DNA of 15,866 nt from Streptomyces sp. NRRL WC-3549 (GCF_000721935.1 NZ_KL585388.1:51661-67526); one strand, 5' to 3'. Positions 1-7,541 are shown, counted from the stretch's first letter. Program-made: numbers and translations. The notes: generated by a model not told the origin, from the sequence alone.

Positions 1-72
1 CGCCCCGGGTGCGCAAGCCGTGACGCCCCAGCCCACTCGCCCCCTCGACACCCTGAGCGAGGTATCCCGCCG

Positions 73-1428
73 ATGAACATCGCCCCCGTGCCGATGCCAC
101 CCGCGTACGACTCCGGAGACACGGCCTGGCTGCTCGCCGCCACCGCCATGGTGCTGTTGATGACGCCGGGACTGGCGTTCTTCTACGGCGGCATGGTGCG
201 CACCAAGCACATCCTGATGATGATCAAGATGAGCTTCGCCGCGCTCGCCTTCGGGACGCTGGTGTGGTGGGCGATCGGCTACACGCTGGCGTTCGGCACC
301 GATGTGGGCGGTGCGGGGGTCATCGGCAACCTCGACCACGTCTTCATGCACGACATCGGGCTGACGACGCTGACCGGCCACATCCCCACGTACCTCTACA
401 GCACCTTCCAGATGGGGTTCGCGATCATCACCGTCGCCCTGATCAGCGGCTCCATCGCCGACCGGGCCACCATGAGGGGGTGGCTGGTCTTCGTGGTCCT
501 GTGGCTGCTGATCGTCTACGTCCCGCTCGCCCACTGGGTCTTCGACCAGGACGGGTGGATCGTGAAGCACCTCGGCGCCCTCGACTTCGCCGGTGGTCTG
601 CCGGTGGAGCTCAACTCCGGGGTGGCGGGCCTGGCCGTGGCGCTGGTGCTGCGGGCACCGCGCGACTTCGCCCGGCGGGAGGAACGGCCGAACAACATCC
701 CCCTCGTCGTCGTCGGCGCGGGACTCCTCTGGTTCGGCTGGTTCGGCTTCAACTCCGGTTCCGCGCTGAACGACCAGGGAACCGCGTCCGCGGCCTTCAT
801 CAACACGCAGCTGGGCGCCGCGGGTGCCATGGTGACCTGGCCCCTGGTGGAGAAGTGGCGCACCGGCAGGGTCACCACCATGGGCGTCGTCTCGTCCGCC
901 GTCGCGGGGATGGTGGCCATCACGCCGGCCTGCGGTGAGATCGACACGCTCGGTGCGGTCGTCACCGGGCTGGTCGTCGGCGCGGTCAGCGCCTTCGCGA
1001 TCACCCTCAAGTACCGCTTCGGTGTGGACGACACCCTCGACGTGGTGGGGGTGCACGGCGTCGGTGGTCTCATCGGGCTGATCATGGTCGGTCTGTTCGC
1101 CACCGCGCGGATCAGCGGCCAGAAGGGGCTCTTCGAGGGCGGCGGCTGGGCCCTGCTGGGCAAGCAGTTCGCGGCCATCGCCGCCGTGATCGTCTTCTCC
1201 TTCGTGCTGACCTGGCTCATCGCCAAGGCCGTCGACCTGACGGTCGGGTTCCGGGCGAAGGAGGAGTACGACAACGTCCCCGGGGAGGAAGAGGAGCGGG
1301 CTTACGACTTCCGGACCGCCGAGCGGCTCGACGACCTCGTGACCGGCACGTCCGGGGCCGCCGAGAGCGACGAGGAGCTCGTCCGGCAGATCACCCGGCT
1401 GCTGCGGAGACGTCAGGGCTCCCGCTGA
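73..1428 (+). CDS. amt: Amt/Mep/Rh-family ammonium transporter, Glu/His twin-site variant
   Basis: Integral membrane protein of 451 aa that moves ammonium (as NH3 plus H+) across the cytoplasmic membrane for nitrogen assimilation. About eleven hydrophobic segments run from residue 17 to 392, followed by an acidic then basic cytosolic tail. Family signatures are FQMGFAIIT (112-120), DFAGG (171-175), WFGWFGFNSGS (220-230) and DDTLDVVGVHGVGG (319-332). The second pore His is H328. The first twin-His position, in the usual context VVHINAG, reads PVELNSG, so it is Glu179. The same exchange is known in fungal Mep1/Mep3-type transporters. The C-terminal tail ends in a basic stretch and is longer than the usual gating tail. 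ATG 73 follows AGCGAGG about 10 nt upstream. No glnK (PII) gene lies next to it within the window, unlike the usual amtB-glnK pairing. The family is certain; exact transport behaviour is inferred. Confidence 0.95.
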   Translation: MNIAPVPMPPAYDSGDTAWLLAATAMVLLMTPGLAFFYGGMVRTKHILMMIKMSFAALAFGTLVWWAIGYTLAFGTDVGGAGVIGNLDHVFMHDIGLTTLTGHIPTYLYSTFQMGFAIITVALISGSIADRATMRGWLVFVVLWLLIVYVPLAHWVFDQDGWIVKHLGALDFAGGLPVELNSGVAGLAVALVLRAPRDFARREERPNNIPLVVVGAGLLWFGWFGFNSGSALNDQGTASAAFINTQLGAAGAMVTWPLVEKWRTGRVTTMGVVSSAVAGMVAITPACGEIDTLGAVVTGLVVGAVSAFAITLKYRFGVDDTLDVVGVHGVGGLIGLIMVGLFATARISGQKGLFEGGGWALLGKQFAAIAAVIVFSFVLTWLIAKAVDLTVGFRAKEEYDNVPGEEEERAYDFRTAERLDDLVTGTSGAAESDEELVRQITRLLRRRQGSR

Positions 1429-1433
1429 GCGGG

Positions 1434-1453
1434 CCCGGGAGGCGGCACCCGGG
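1434..1453 (+). terminator. Weak hairpin downstream of amt
   Basis: CCCGGG (1434-1439) can pair with CCCGGG (1448-1453) around an 8-nt loop, 5 nt after the amt stop. An alternative pairing is GGAGG (1438-1442) with CCTCC (1456-1460). There is no T-tract. It may be a terminator or simply GC-rich noise. Confidence 0.25.
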
Positions 1454-1503
1454 AACCTCCGGGGCACCGGGAACCCAGGGCGCGAGCGGGCGATGATGGG
1501 CGG

Positions 1504-2145
1504 GTGCGATTCGAACCGATCACCTGGGAACGACTGGCCGAAGCCCTGGCCGACCACGTGGGCACCCTGGAACCGGCCGACGGCGGGACCCGGCTCAGGA
1601 TCGGCGTCGACGGGCCCCCGGCCGCCCGCCCCGGCGTCCCGGCCGAGCAGATCGCGGAGGCCCTGCGGGCCCGCGGCAGGGCCGTACTCACCGTGTCCAC
1701 CGAGGGCTTCCTGCGCCCGGCGAGCCTGCGCTTCGAGTACGGCAAGGAGGACCCCGACGCGTACGCCGACGGCTGGTTCGACACCGGGGCGCTGTGGCGC
1801 GAGGTGTTCCGGCCGCTGGAACCGGGCGGCAGCGGCCGGGTGCTGCCCGACCTCTGGGACCCCGTCACGGACCGGGCCACCCGCAGCGCCTACCGGGTGC
1901 TGCCCGAGGGCGGCGTACTGATCCTGCACGGTCCGCTGCTGCTCGGGCACTGGTTCCCGTTCGACCTCGGGATCCATCTGAACCTGTCGCCGGGGGCGCT
2001 GCGGCGGCGCACCGAGGAGGGCGAGCGGTGGACGCTGCCGGCCTTCGCCCGGTACGAGGACGAGGCGGCGCCCGCCGAACGCGCCGACGTGGTCGTACGG
2101 GCCGACGACCCGCGGCACCCGGCGTGGACCGGCGTCGGAGCGTAG
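1504..2145 (+). CDS. Uridine kinase-like P-loop protein with degenerate Walker A
   Basis: A cytoplasmic 213-aa protein resembling the uridine-kinase-like proteins of Streptomyces. The N-terminus MRFEPITWERLAEAL and the block TVSTEGFLRPASLRFEYG are typical of that group. Other group features are WFDTGALWREVF, LPDLWDPVTDRATRS, a lid-like LSPGALRRRTEEGE and the C-terminal ADDPRHPAW. In true uridine kinases a G-x4-GK[ST] Walker A binds ATP phosphates. Here the equivalent loop reads GVDGPPAARPG, with no Lys-Ser/Thr. Kinase activity is therefore doubtful, although from memory this loop is usual for the actinobacterial group. The GTG start at 1504 has no clear Shine-Dalgarno, and ATGs at 1490 and 1493 are out of frame. 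It is 75 nt downstream of amt on the same strand and convergent with the methyltransferase remnant. Confidence 0.8.
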   Translation: MRFEPITWERLAEALADHVGTLEPADGGTRLRIGVDGPPAARPGVPAEQIAEALRARGRAVLTVSTEGFLRPASLRFEYGKEDPDAYADGWFDTGALWREVFRPLEPGGSGRVLPDLWDPVTDRATRSAYRVLPEGGVLILHGPLLLGHWFPFDLGIHLNLSPGALRRRTEEGERWTLPAFARYEDEAAPAERADVVVRADDPRHPAWTGVGA

Positions 2146-2189
2146 GCCCCGGGTGCTCCGGGCGTCCGGCCGCCCGCCGGGGCGGTCGG

Positions 2190-2583
2190 AACGGGGCCGC
2201 GGAAGTAACCCATCGAGCGCCGGCCGCCGCCGCTCTCCACCACCCGGTGGCACGGCACCACCACCGGCAGCGGGTCGGACCGCATGGCCGCGCCCACCGC
2301 CCGGGCGGCCCCGGGCCGCCCCACCCGGACGGCGAGGCCGTCGTGGCCGACGACCGTGCCCCACGGAACGCCGGACGCCGGCTCGCGGAGCACCTGGCGG
2401 TCGAAGCCCGCGGCCGGCGACCGGTCCAGGCCCAGGACCAGGGCGGACTCCCGGAGCCCGCCCGCGCAGCAGGGGCGGGGTGGAGGACCACGGTCACCGG
2501 CCCCGTGCCGTCGCGGCGAGCAGGAGTGGACCGGCGCCGCTCGCCACGACCGACCGCACCACGCCCCGCTCGTCGTTCTCCAC
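2190..2583 (-). pseudogene. Methylated-DNA-[protein]-cysteine S-methyltransferase-like remnant (three lesions)
   Basis: Related to O6-alkylguanine-DNA alkyltransferases, which take the alkyl group onto a Cys in a PCHR motif. GTG 2583 opens with ENDERGVVRSVVASGAGPLL and reaches a stop at 2494-2496. Homology continues in a second frame as GPVTVVLHPAPAARAG, and then in a third as GFDRQVLREPASGVPW up to VVVPCHRVVESGGG. The Cys codon is at 2250-2252. The C-terminal RRPALDGLLPRP is back in the first frame. Compared with the family as I know it, about 50 residues are missing near 2445-2462 and about 12 (a LGGFGGG-like segment) near 2225-2232, plus a small frame slip near 2496. It lies 44 nt after the phosphodiesterase on the same strand, probably once one transcript. 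It may be genuine decay or, given the adapter elsewhere in this assembly, collapsed sequence. The 3' end is approximate. Confidence 0.72.
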
Positions 2584-2627
2584 GAGGCCACCGCACGGTC
2601 CGGCACCGGCAGCGCGGCCGCGTTCCG

Positions 2628-3515
2628 TCAGCGGGTGGCGTCCCGGACGACGTCGGGGGCGTTGCTGATGATGCCGTCCACGCCGAAGCCCGCGACCTCG
2701 GACGCGTCCGCGGCGTCGTCGACCGTCCAGGTGTTGACCCGGAGCGGCTTTCCGTGGGCGCCCTTCAGCTTCTGCACCGCGGCGACGTAGTCGGCGTCGA
2801 TCGTCGTGTACGCCGGATTGATCTGGTCCGTGAACGCCGCGTACGACGGCAGATCCGCCACCGCGGGGGTGCCCAGGAAGCCCGTGACGACGTCCGGACG
2901 CTGCGCGTGGACGGTCTTCACACTCTCCACACCGAAGCTCTGGACGACCAGCCGGTGCTCGACGTGCCGGCGGTCCAGCCACCCCTTCTGACGCAGCACC
3001 CGCAGGATCTCCTTCTCGATCCCCGGGTAGATCTCCGGGCTCTTGATCTCCAGGAGGAGGTTCTGGCGGTTGCGCTCGACACGGTCCAGGTACTGCTTGA
3101 ACGTCGGCACCCGTGCGCCCGCGTACGCCGGGCCGAACCAGCTGCCCGCGTCCAGCCTGGCGATCTCCCGCGCGGTGAAGTCCTTCACCGCCCAGGGCGC
3201 GCGGTCGGGGAAGACCTGCTCCGCGTCGGTCGTCCGGGCCAGGGACGTGTCGTGCATGACGACGAGCACCCCGTCCCTGGTGCGCTGTACATCGTTCTCC
3301 ACCCAGTCGATGCCCAGGTCGTCGGCGGCGTCCACGGCGGCCAGCGTGTTCTCCGGGGCGTACGCGGAGGCGCCGCGGTGGGCGTGGACGACCGGTCCGG
3401 GCGGTGCCTGCGCCGTCCGGACCTCCGTCGCCACGGCCGGTCCGGCGGGCAGCAGGGCGCCGCCGCAGAGCAGGGCGGTGACGGTGACGGAGGTGGTTGC
3501 GGTGCGTACGGACAC
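2628..3515 (-). CDS. glpQ2: Secreted glycerophosphodiester phosphodiesterase (GlpQ2-like)
   Basis: Hydrolyses glycerophosphodiesters to sn-glycerol 3-phosphate and an alcohol outside the cell, scavenging phosphate. The protein is 295 aa. Residues 1-29 form a Sec-type signal peptide with a probable AVA|TE cleavage site. The GDPD TIM barrel follows: HAHRGASAYAPENT carries His46-Arg47, WVENDVQRTRDG carries metal ligands Glu73 and Asp75, MHD carries His88, and LEIKSPE supplies a further acid. It ends with NTWTVDD and GVDGIISNAPD, as usual for the family. GTG 3515 is preferred because GAGGAG lies 5 nt upstream; the alternative ATG 3530 would put that Shine-Dalgarno inside the coding region. In S. 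coelicolor two such genes, glpQ1 and glpQ2, are reported to be PhoP-dependent, and the context here fits glpQ2. A candidate PHO box lies upstream. Confidence 0.93.
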   Translation of the reverse strand: MSVRTATTSVTVTALLCGGALLPAGPAVATEVRTAQAPPGPVVHAHRGASAYAPENTLAAVDAADDLGIDWVENDVQRTRDGVLVVMHDTSLARTTDAEQVFPDRAPWAVKDFTAREIARLDAGSWFGPAYAGARVPTFKQYLDRVERNRQNLLLEIKSPEIYPGIEKEILRVLRQKGWLDRRHVEHRLVVQSFGVESVKTVHAQRPDVVTGFLGTPAVADLPSYAAFTDQINPAYTTIDADYVAAVQKLKGAHGKPLRVNTWTVDDAADASEVAGFGVDGIISNAPDVVRDATR

Positions 3516-3586
3516 GGGTACTCCTCGCATCGGGTTCGCGGTCCTGTCGAGGGTCGCACCCGCCGCCCAACGGGCGACAGGCCGGC

Positions 3587-3615
3587 GATGGCCGTGATGT
3601 GAACGGAATGTCAGG
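3587..3615 (-). promoter_or_regulatory. Candidate PHO box (PhoP site) upstream of glpQ2-like gene
   Basis: On the minus strand three 7-mers sit at an exact 11-nt period: CCTGACA (3615-3609), GTTCACA (3604-3598) and GGCCATC (3593-3587). The central one matches 6 of 7 bases of the Streptomyces PhoP direct-repeat unit GTTCACC; the flanking units match 3-4 of 7. It lies about 72-100 nt upstream of the GTG start of a gene type known to be induced by phosphate limitation. Only one strong unit is present, so this is a candidate. Confidence 0.45.
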
Positions 3616-3664
3616 GTCCGGGCACCGGGAGGCGCGGACGACGGATAAAATGCCGTTCTTATGT

Positions 3665-3692
3665 TTGCTTGCCGGGCCTCGCCCTTTAGGGT
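3665..3692 (+). promoter_or_regulatory. Probable HrdB-type promoter of the MHYT gene
   Basis: TTGCTT (3665-3670), a 16-nt spacer and TAGGGT (3687-3692) resemble a Streptomyces vegetative promoter. The predicted start is near 3699, giving a leader of about 32 nt before ATG 3731. The leader includes GAAGGG (3716-3721) as ribosome-binding site. The -10 match is good and the -35 only partial. Confidence 0.4.
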
Positions 3693-3730
3693 CGCCCCCG
3701 AACCCGGGCCTCCGTGAAGGGCGTACCAGC

Positions 3731-4600
3731 ATGCAGGGCACAGTTGACGGCTTCAGCTACGGCCTCGTGACGCCCGTCGCGGCGTTCCTCATGGCCTGTC
3801 TCGGCGCGGCCCTCGGCCTGCGCTGCACCATGCGGTCCCTGCACGCACGGGGCGGCGCGCGGGCGGGCTGGCTCACCCTCGGCGCCACCTCCATAGGGTC
3901 GGGCGTCTGGACGATGCACTTCGTCGCCATGCTCGGCTTCACCGTCGCCAAGACGCCGGTCGGGTACGACAGGGCGCTCACCTTCGCGGGCCTCGGCGTG
4001 GCGGTCGTGATGGTCGGAGTCGGCATCTTCATCGTCGGCTACCGCGGCGCGACCCGCATGGCCCTGGTCACCGGCGGCACGGTCACCGGCCTCGGCGTGG
4101 CGTCCATGCACTACCTCGGCATGGCCGGGGTGCTCTTCGAGGGGAGTTTCTCCTACGACACCCTCACCGTCTCGCTCTCCGTCGTCATCGCGGTCGTCGC
4201 GGCGACGGCCGCGCTGTGGGCCGCCGTCTCCGTCCACGGCTTCCTGCCCAGCCTCGGCGCGAGCGTGGTGATGGCCGTCGCCGTCAGCGGCATGCACTAC
4301 ACGGGGATGGCCGCGCTCCACGTCCACCTCGACCCGGCCGCCCTCCCGGCGGCCGGGGACGAGCCCGCCGCCCTGCTCCTGCCCATGCTGGTCGGCCCCG
4401 GCTGCTTCCTGCTGCTCGCCGGTGTCGTGGTGCTGGTCGATCCGCTGGTGGTGACGGGCGGCCGCCCGTCCGCCGCGGACCACCGGCACGGCCCCTCCCC
4501 GTACGGGGGCAGGACTGCCCTGGCCATCCCCGTGCAGCGCCGGCGCGCGCCCCGCGAGACCGCGTCCCAGGGCGGGCGCCGGCAGCCGCGGAGCCAGTGA
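3731..4600 (+). CDS. MHYT-domain integral membrane sensor protein
   Basis: A 289-aa membrane protein built from about seven transmembrane helices, with a basic cytosolic tail from about residue 240. It has the three family-defining motifs at the outer ends of helices: MHFV (62-65), MHYL (126-129) and MHYT (188-191), each followed by small residues and Met. The MHYT domain is thought to coordinate a metal, probably copper, and to sense O2, CO or NO. In many bacteria it is fused to GGDEF/EAL or kinase domains. Here no output domain follows, so any signal must pass through a partner or the Arg/Lys-rich tail. ATG 3731 is chosen because it directly starts the membrane domain and has GAAGGG upstream; the frame stays open further 5' but that part is not membrane-like. 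It diverges from the phosphodiesterase gene and ends 10 nt before the uvrB promoter. Confidence 0.9.
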   Translation: MQGTVDGFSYGLVTPVAAFLMACLGAALGLRCTMRSLHARGGARAGWLTLGATSIGSGVWTMHFVAMLGFTVAKTPVGYDRALTFAGLGVAVVMVGVGIFIVGYRGATRMALVTGGTVTGLGVASMHYLGMAGVLFEGSFSYDTLTVSLSVVIAVVAATAALWAAVSVHGFLPSLGASVVMAVAVSGMHYTGMAALHVHLDPAALPAAGDEPAALLLPMLVGPGCFLLLAGVVVLVDPLVVTGGRPSAADHRHGPSPYGGRTALAIPVQRRRAPRETASQGGRRQPRSQ

Positions 4601-4610
4601 CACGACGCCG

Positions 4611-4633
4611 TTGTCAGTGGCGGGCCGTACCGT
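4611..4633 (+). promoter_or_regulatory. RecA-NDp / PafBC-type DNA-damage promoter of uvrB
   Basis: TTGTCAGTG (4611-4619), exactly 8 nt, then TACCGT (4628-4633) gives a full match to the actinobacterial RecA-NDp consensus TTGTCRGTG-N8-TAnnnT. In mycobacteria this motif is the LexA-independent DNA-damage promoter activated by PafBC. The -10 ends 7 nt before ATG 4641, so the transcript is predicted to be leaderless or nearly so, which fits the absence of a Shine-Dalgarno. Confidence 0.8.
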
Positions 4634-4640
4634 GGGAACC

Positions 4641-6617
4641 ATGCGGCCTGTCTCTGAGATCGAACGTTCGGTGGCGCCCTTCGAGGTCGTCAGTCCCTAT
4701 CGGCCCAGCGGTGACCAGCCCGCGGCCATCGCCGAGCTGGACCGGCGCATCCGTGCCGGCGAGAAGGACGTCGTGCTGCTCGGCGCGACCGGCACCGGGA
4801 AGTCGGCGACGACCGCCTGGATGATCGAGAAGCTCCAGCGCCCCACCCTCGTGATGGCGCCGAACAAGACGCTCGCCGCGCAGCTGGCCAACGAGTTCCG
4901 CGAGCTCCTCCCGAACAACGCCGTCGAGTACTTCGTCTCGTACTACGACTACTACCAGCCCGAGGCGTACGTCCCGCAGTCGGACACCTACATCGAGAAG
5001 GACTCCTCGATCAACGAGGAGGTCGAGCGGCTGCGCCACTCCGCCACGAACTCCCTGCTCACCCGGCGTGACGTGGTCGTGGTCGCCTCGGTCTCCTGCA
5101 TCTACGGCCTCGGTACACCCCAGGAGTACGTGGACCGCATGGTCCAGCTCAAGGTCGGCGACGAGATCGACCGCGACCAGCTGCTGCGCCGCTTCGTCGA
5201 GATCCAGTACACCCGCAACGACCTGGCGTTCACCCGCGGCACCTTCCGGGTGCGCGGCGACACCATCGAGATCTTCCCGGTCTACGAGGAGCTCGCGGTC
5301 CGCATCGAGATGTTCGGCGACGAGATCGAGGCACTCTCCACGCTCCACCCGCTCACCGGCGAGGTCATCAGCGAGGACTCCTCCCTCCACGTCTTCCCGG
5401 CCAGCCACTACGTCGCGGGGCCCGAGCGCATGGAGAAGGCGATCGGCGGCATCGAGCGGGAGCTGGAGGAGCGCCTCGCCGAGCTGGAGAAGCAGGGCAA
5501 GATGCTGGAGGCCCAGCGGCTGCGGATGCGCACGACGTACGACATCGAGATGCTCCGGCAGATCGGCACCTGCTCCGGCGTCGAGAACTACTCGATGCAC
5601 TTCGACGACCGCTCCCCGGGCACCGCGCCCAACACCCTCCTGGACTACTTCCCCGAGGACTTCCTCCTGGTCCTGGACGAGTCGCACGTCACGGTCCCGC
5701 AGATCGGCGCGATGTACGAAGGCGACGCCTCCCGCAAGCGGACCCTGGTCGACCACGGCTTCCGGCTGCCGTCCGCGCTGGACAACCGCCCGCTGAAGTG
5801 GGAGGAGTTCCTGCAGCGCATCGACCAGACGGTCTACCTCTCCGCCACTCCCGGCAAGTACGAGATGTCCCGGGGCGACGGCTACGTGGAGCAGATCATC
5901 CGCCCCACCGGGCTCGTCGACCCCGAAGTCGTCGTCAAGCCCACCGAGGGCCAGATCGACGACCTGGTGCACGAGATCCGCGAGCGCACCGAGAAGGACG
6001 AGCGCGTCCTGGTCACCACCCTCACCAAGAAGATGGCCGAGGACCTCACCGACTACTTCCTGGAGCTCGGCATCCAGGTCCGCTACCTCCACAGCGACGT
6101 CGACACCCTGCGCCGCATCGAGCTGCTGCGGGAGCTGCGCTCCGGCGAGTACGACGTCCTGGTCGGCATCAACCTGCTGCGCGAGGGCCTCGACCTGCCC
6201 GAGGTCTCCCTGGTCGCCATCCTCGACGCCGACAAGCAGGGCTTCCTGCGGTCCGGCACCTCGCTGATCCAGACCATCGGCCGCGCGGCGCGCAACGTCT
6301 CGGGCCAGGTCCACATGTACGCCGACCAGGTCACGCCGGCGATGGCCCAGGCCATCGACGAGACCAACCGGCGCCGCGAGAAGCAGATCGCGTACAACAC
6401 CGAGCGCGGGGTCGACCCGCAGCCGCTCCGCAAGAAGATCAACGACATCGTCGCGTCCATCGCCCGCGAGGAGGTCGACACCGAGCAGCTGCTCGGCACC
6501 GGCTACCGCCAGACCAAGGGCGTCAAGACGCCCGTCCCCACCCTCGGGGGCAAGACCGTGCCGGGCGGTGGGGCCACGGCCCGGGACAAGGCCAAGGGGG
6601 AGCCGAGATGTGTATAA
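4641..6617 (+). CDS. uvrB: UvrB, excinuclease ABC subunit B (3' end broken by adapter sequence)
   Basis: Damage-verifying helicase of nucleotide excision repair. It is loaded by UvrA2 and then recruits UvrC. The open frame gives 658 aa, of which about 655 are genuine. Visible are Walker A GATGTGKS (48-55), the beta-hairpin region [15 protein letters not shown] (about 97-111), DESH of Walker B (about 346-349), [10 protein letters not shown], and the helicase motifs [13 protein letters not shown] and QTIGRAARN. The last native codons encode KGEP; the frame then runs into a 19-bp Tn5 mosaic end and stops at TAA 6615-6617. The C-terminal UVR coiled-coil helix resumes at 6625 in another frame. Compared with the family as I know it, about 30 codons of the linker and UVR domain are missing. 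ATG 4641 is chosen because MRPVSEIER is the usual start and the promoter sits just upstream. In the living strain the gene is probably intact. Confidence 0.96.
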   Translation: MRPVSEIERSVAPFEVVSPYRPSGDQPAAIAELDRRIRAGEKDVVLLGATGTGKSATTAWMIEKLQRPTLVMAPNKTLAAQLANEFRELLPNNAVEYFVSYYDYYQPEAYVPQSDTYIEKDSSINEEVERLRHSATNSLLTRRDVVVVASVSCIYGLGTPQEYVDRMVQLKVGDEIDRDQLLRRFVEIQYTRNDLAFTRGTFRVRGDTIEIFPVYEELAVRIEMFGDEIEALSTLHPLTGEVISEDSSLHVFPASHYVAGPERMEKAIGGIERELEERLAELEKQGKMLEAQRLRMRTTYDIEMLRQIGTCSGVENYSMHFDDRSPGTAPNTLLDYFPEDFLLVLDESHVTVPQIGAMYEGDASRKRTLVDHGFRLPSALDNRPLKWEEFLQRIDQTVYLSATPGKYEMSRGDGYVEQIIRPTGLVDPEVVVKPTEGQIDDLVHEIRERTEKDERVLVTTLTKKMAEDLTDYFLELGIQVRYLHSDVDTLRRIELLRELRSGEYDVLVGINLLREGLDLPEVSLVAILDADKQGFLRSGTSLIQTIGRAARNVSGQVHMYADQVTPAMAQAIDETNRRREKQIAYNTERGVDPQPLRKKINDIVASIAREEVDTEQLLGTGYRQTKGVKTPVPTLGGKTVPGGGATARDKAKGEPRCV

Positions 6618-6624
6618 GAGACAG
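6606..6624 (+). other. Tn5 mosaic end / Nextera transposase adapter (assembly artefact)
   Basis: AGATGTGTATAAGAGACAG is the exact 19-bp Tn5 mosaic end used in Nextera libraries. A single copy lies inside uvrB with no transposon body, no second end, and native coding sequence on both sides. It introduces the in-frame TAA at 6615-6617 and is accompanied by loss of about 30 codons. It is library-preparation contamination joined into the contig, not biology. Confidence 0.95.
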
Positions 6625-6708
6625 TTCGAGGTGGCCGCGCGACTGCGCGACGAGGTCGGCGAGCTGAAGAAGGAACTGCGGCAGATGAGGGAGGCGGGAC
6701 TCGCCTGA
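6625..6708 (+). pseudogene. uvrB: Detached C-terminal UVR-domain fragment of UvrB
   Basis: The 27 codons from FEVAARLRDEV to MREAGLA, then TGA at 6706-6708, are the normal C-terminus of Streptomyces UvrB: the second half of the UVR helical hairpin that contacts UvrC. They lie directly after the mosaic end in a different frame from the upstream uvrB reading frame, with no start codon of their own. This is the 3' end of the same gene displaced by the adapter artefact, not a separate gene. Confidence 0.93.
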
Positions 6709-6781
6709 CCTGTGGGAACCCGCATGTTGCAGGACCGACACAAAAACGGCCTATCCCTGCTGTCCGCCTCCGGTGACTGCG

Positions 6782-6787
6782 TAGGGT
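6782..6787 (+). promoter_or_regulatory. Possible -10 box of the terD promoter
   Basis: TAGGGT at 6782-6787 in the 129-nt gap between uvrB and terD matches the Streptomyces TAnnnT -10 pattern. No convincing -35 is visible at 16-18 nt; a TTGCAG lies far upstream at 6727-6732. Start would be near 6794, leaving a leader of about 44 nt. Confidence 0.25.
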
Positions 6788-6837
6788 GCGGGGAAACCAC
6801 ACCGACGGGTGCGGGGCAAGCGGAGAGGGGACAGCGC

Positions 6838-7416
6838 GTGACGGTCAACATGACCAAGGGCCAGGCCATCAGCCTGCAGAAGAGCGACGGGGGGACCCTG
6901 ACCGCGGTACGGATGGGGCTCGGCTGGCAGGCGGCCCCGCGCCGCGGGCTGTTCGGGTCGCGCACCCGGGAGATCGACCTGGACGCCTCCGCGGTGCTGT
7001 TCGCCGACAAGCAGCCCGTGGACGTCGTGTTCTTCCGCCACCTCACCAGCGACGACGGCTCGGTCAAGCACACCGGTGACAACCTGGTCGGCGGCGCCGG
7101 TTCGGGCGGCGACGACGAGGCGATCCTCGTCGACCTCCAGCGGGTCCCGGTCCACATCGACCAGATCGTCTTCACGGTGAACTCCTTCACCGGCCAGACG
7201 TTCCAGGAGGTGCAGAACGCCTTCTGCCGCATCGTCGACGAGACCAACGGCCAGGAGCTGGCCCGCTACACGCTGGACGGCGGCGGCCAGTACACCGCCC
7301 AGATCATGGCCAAGGTGCACCGCGCGGGCAACGGCTGGCAGATGACCGCCCTGGGCAACCCGGCCAACGGCCGGACCTTCCAGGACCTGATGCCGGCGAT
7401 CCTGCCCCACCTGTAG
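6838..7416 (+). CDS. terD: TerD-family calcium-binding stress protein
   Basis: A cytoplasmic TerD-domain protein of 192 aa, the usual length of a single-domain TerD. Members bind Ca2+ and act in Ter systems (tellurite, phage, colicin and general membrane or metal stress) together with TerC. The N-terminal strand MTKGQAISLQKSDGG, IDLDASAVLF (46-55) and VVFFRHLTS are typical. The acidic calcium loop TGDNLVGGAGSGGDDE (79-94) is intact. The C-terminal half has VFTVNSFTGQTFQEVQNAFC, the Ter-typical ELARYTL block, and the end GRTFQDLMPAILPHL. GTG 6838 is preferred because AGGGGACAG lies just before it; an in-frame ATG at 6850 is the alternative. It is followed by a strong hairpin and then a larger TerD-like gene with a near-identical leader. 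The exact cellular role is not established. Confidence 0.95.
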   Translation: MTVNMTKGQAISLQKSDGGTLTAVRMGLGWQAAPRRGLFGSRTREIDLDASAVLFADKQPVDVVFFRHLTSDDGSVKHTGDNLVGGAGSGGDDEAILVDLQRVPVHIDQIVFTVNSFTGQTFQEVQNAFCRIVDETNGQELARYTLDGGGQYTAQIMAKVHRAGNGWQMTALGNPANGRTFQDLMPAILPHL

Positions 7417-7464
7417 GGCCGGGCGGGGCCGGGCGCCACCCGGTCCGCCCTTGTCTGTGCACGA

Positions 7465-7498
7465 GCAGCTCCCGGAGGCGTCCGCCGCCGGGAGCTGC
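7465..7498 (+). terminator. Strong hairpin between the two TerD-family genes
   Basis: GCAGCTCCCGG (7465-7475) pairs perfectly with CCGGGAGCTGC (7488-7498), an 11-bp stem. GGC and GCC inside the 12-nt loop can extend it. There is no T-tract, as is common for Streptomyces terminators. It could end the terD transcript or protect its 3' end while allowing partial read-through. Confidence 0.6.
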
Positions 7499-7541
7499 GC
7501 CCATGGCCGGGCACCACACCGAACGTCGAGGGGACAGGGCG

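Noticed and set aside
6606..6624. A genuine Tn5 or other transposon insertion in uvrB
   Set aside because: Only one mosaic end is present, with no transposase, no second end and no 9-bp target duplication, and native uvrB sequence is missing. A library adapter explains it better.
6727..6757. TTGCAG-N19-TATCCC as a terD promoter
   Set aside because: The spacer is too long and the -10 poor; TAGGGT at 6782 is somewhat better but also lacks a -35.
4614..7247. An 877-codon open frame on the minus strand
   Set aside because: It is antisense to uvrB and terD, runs straight through the adapter sequence and has Leu/Val/Asp/Gly-rich mirror composition without any domain. It is a GC-driven shadow.
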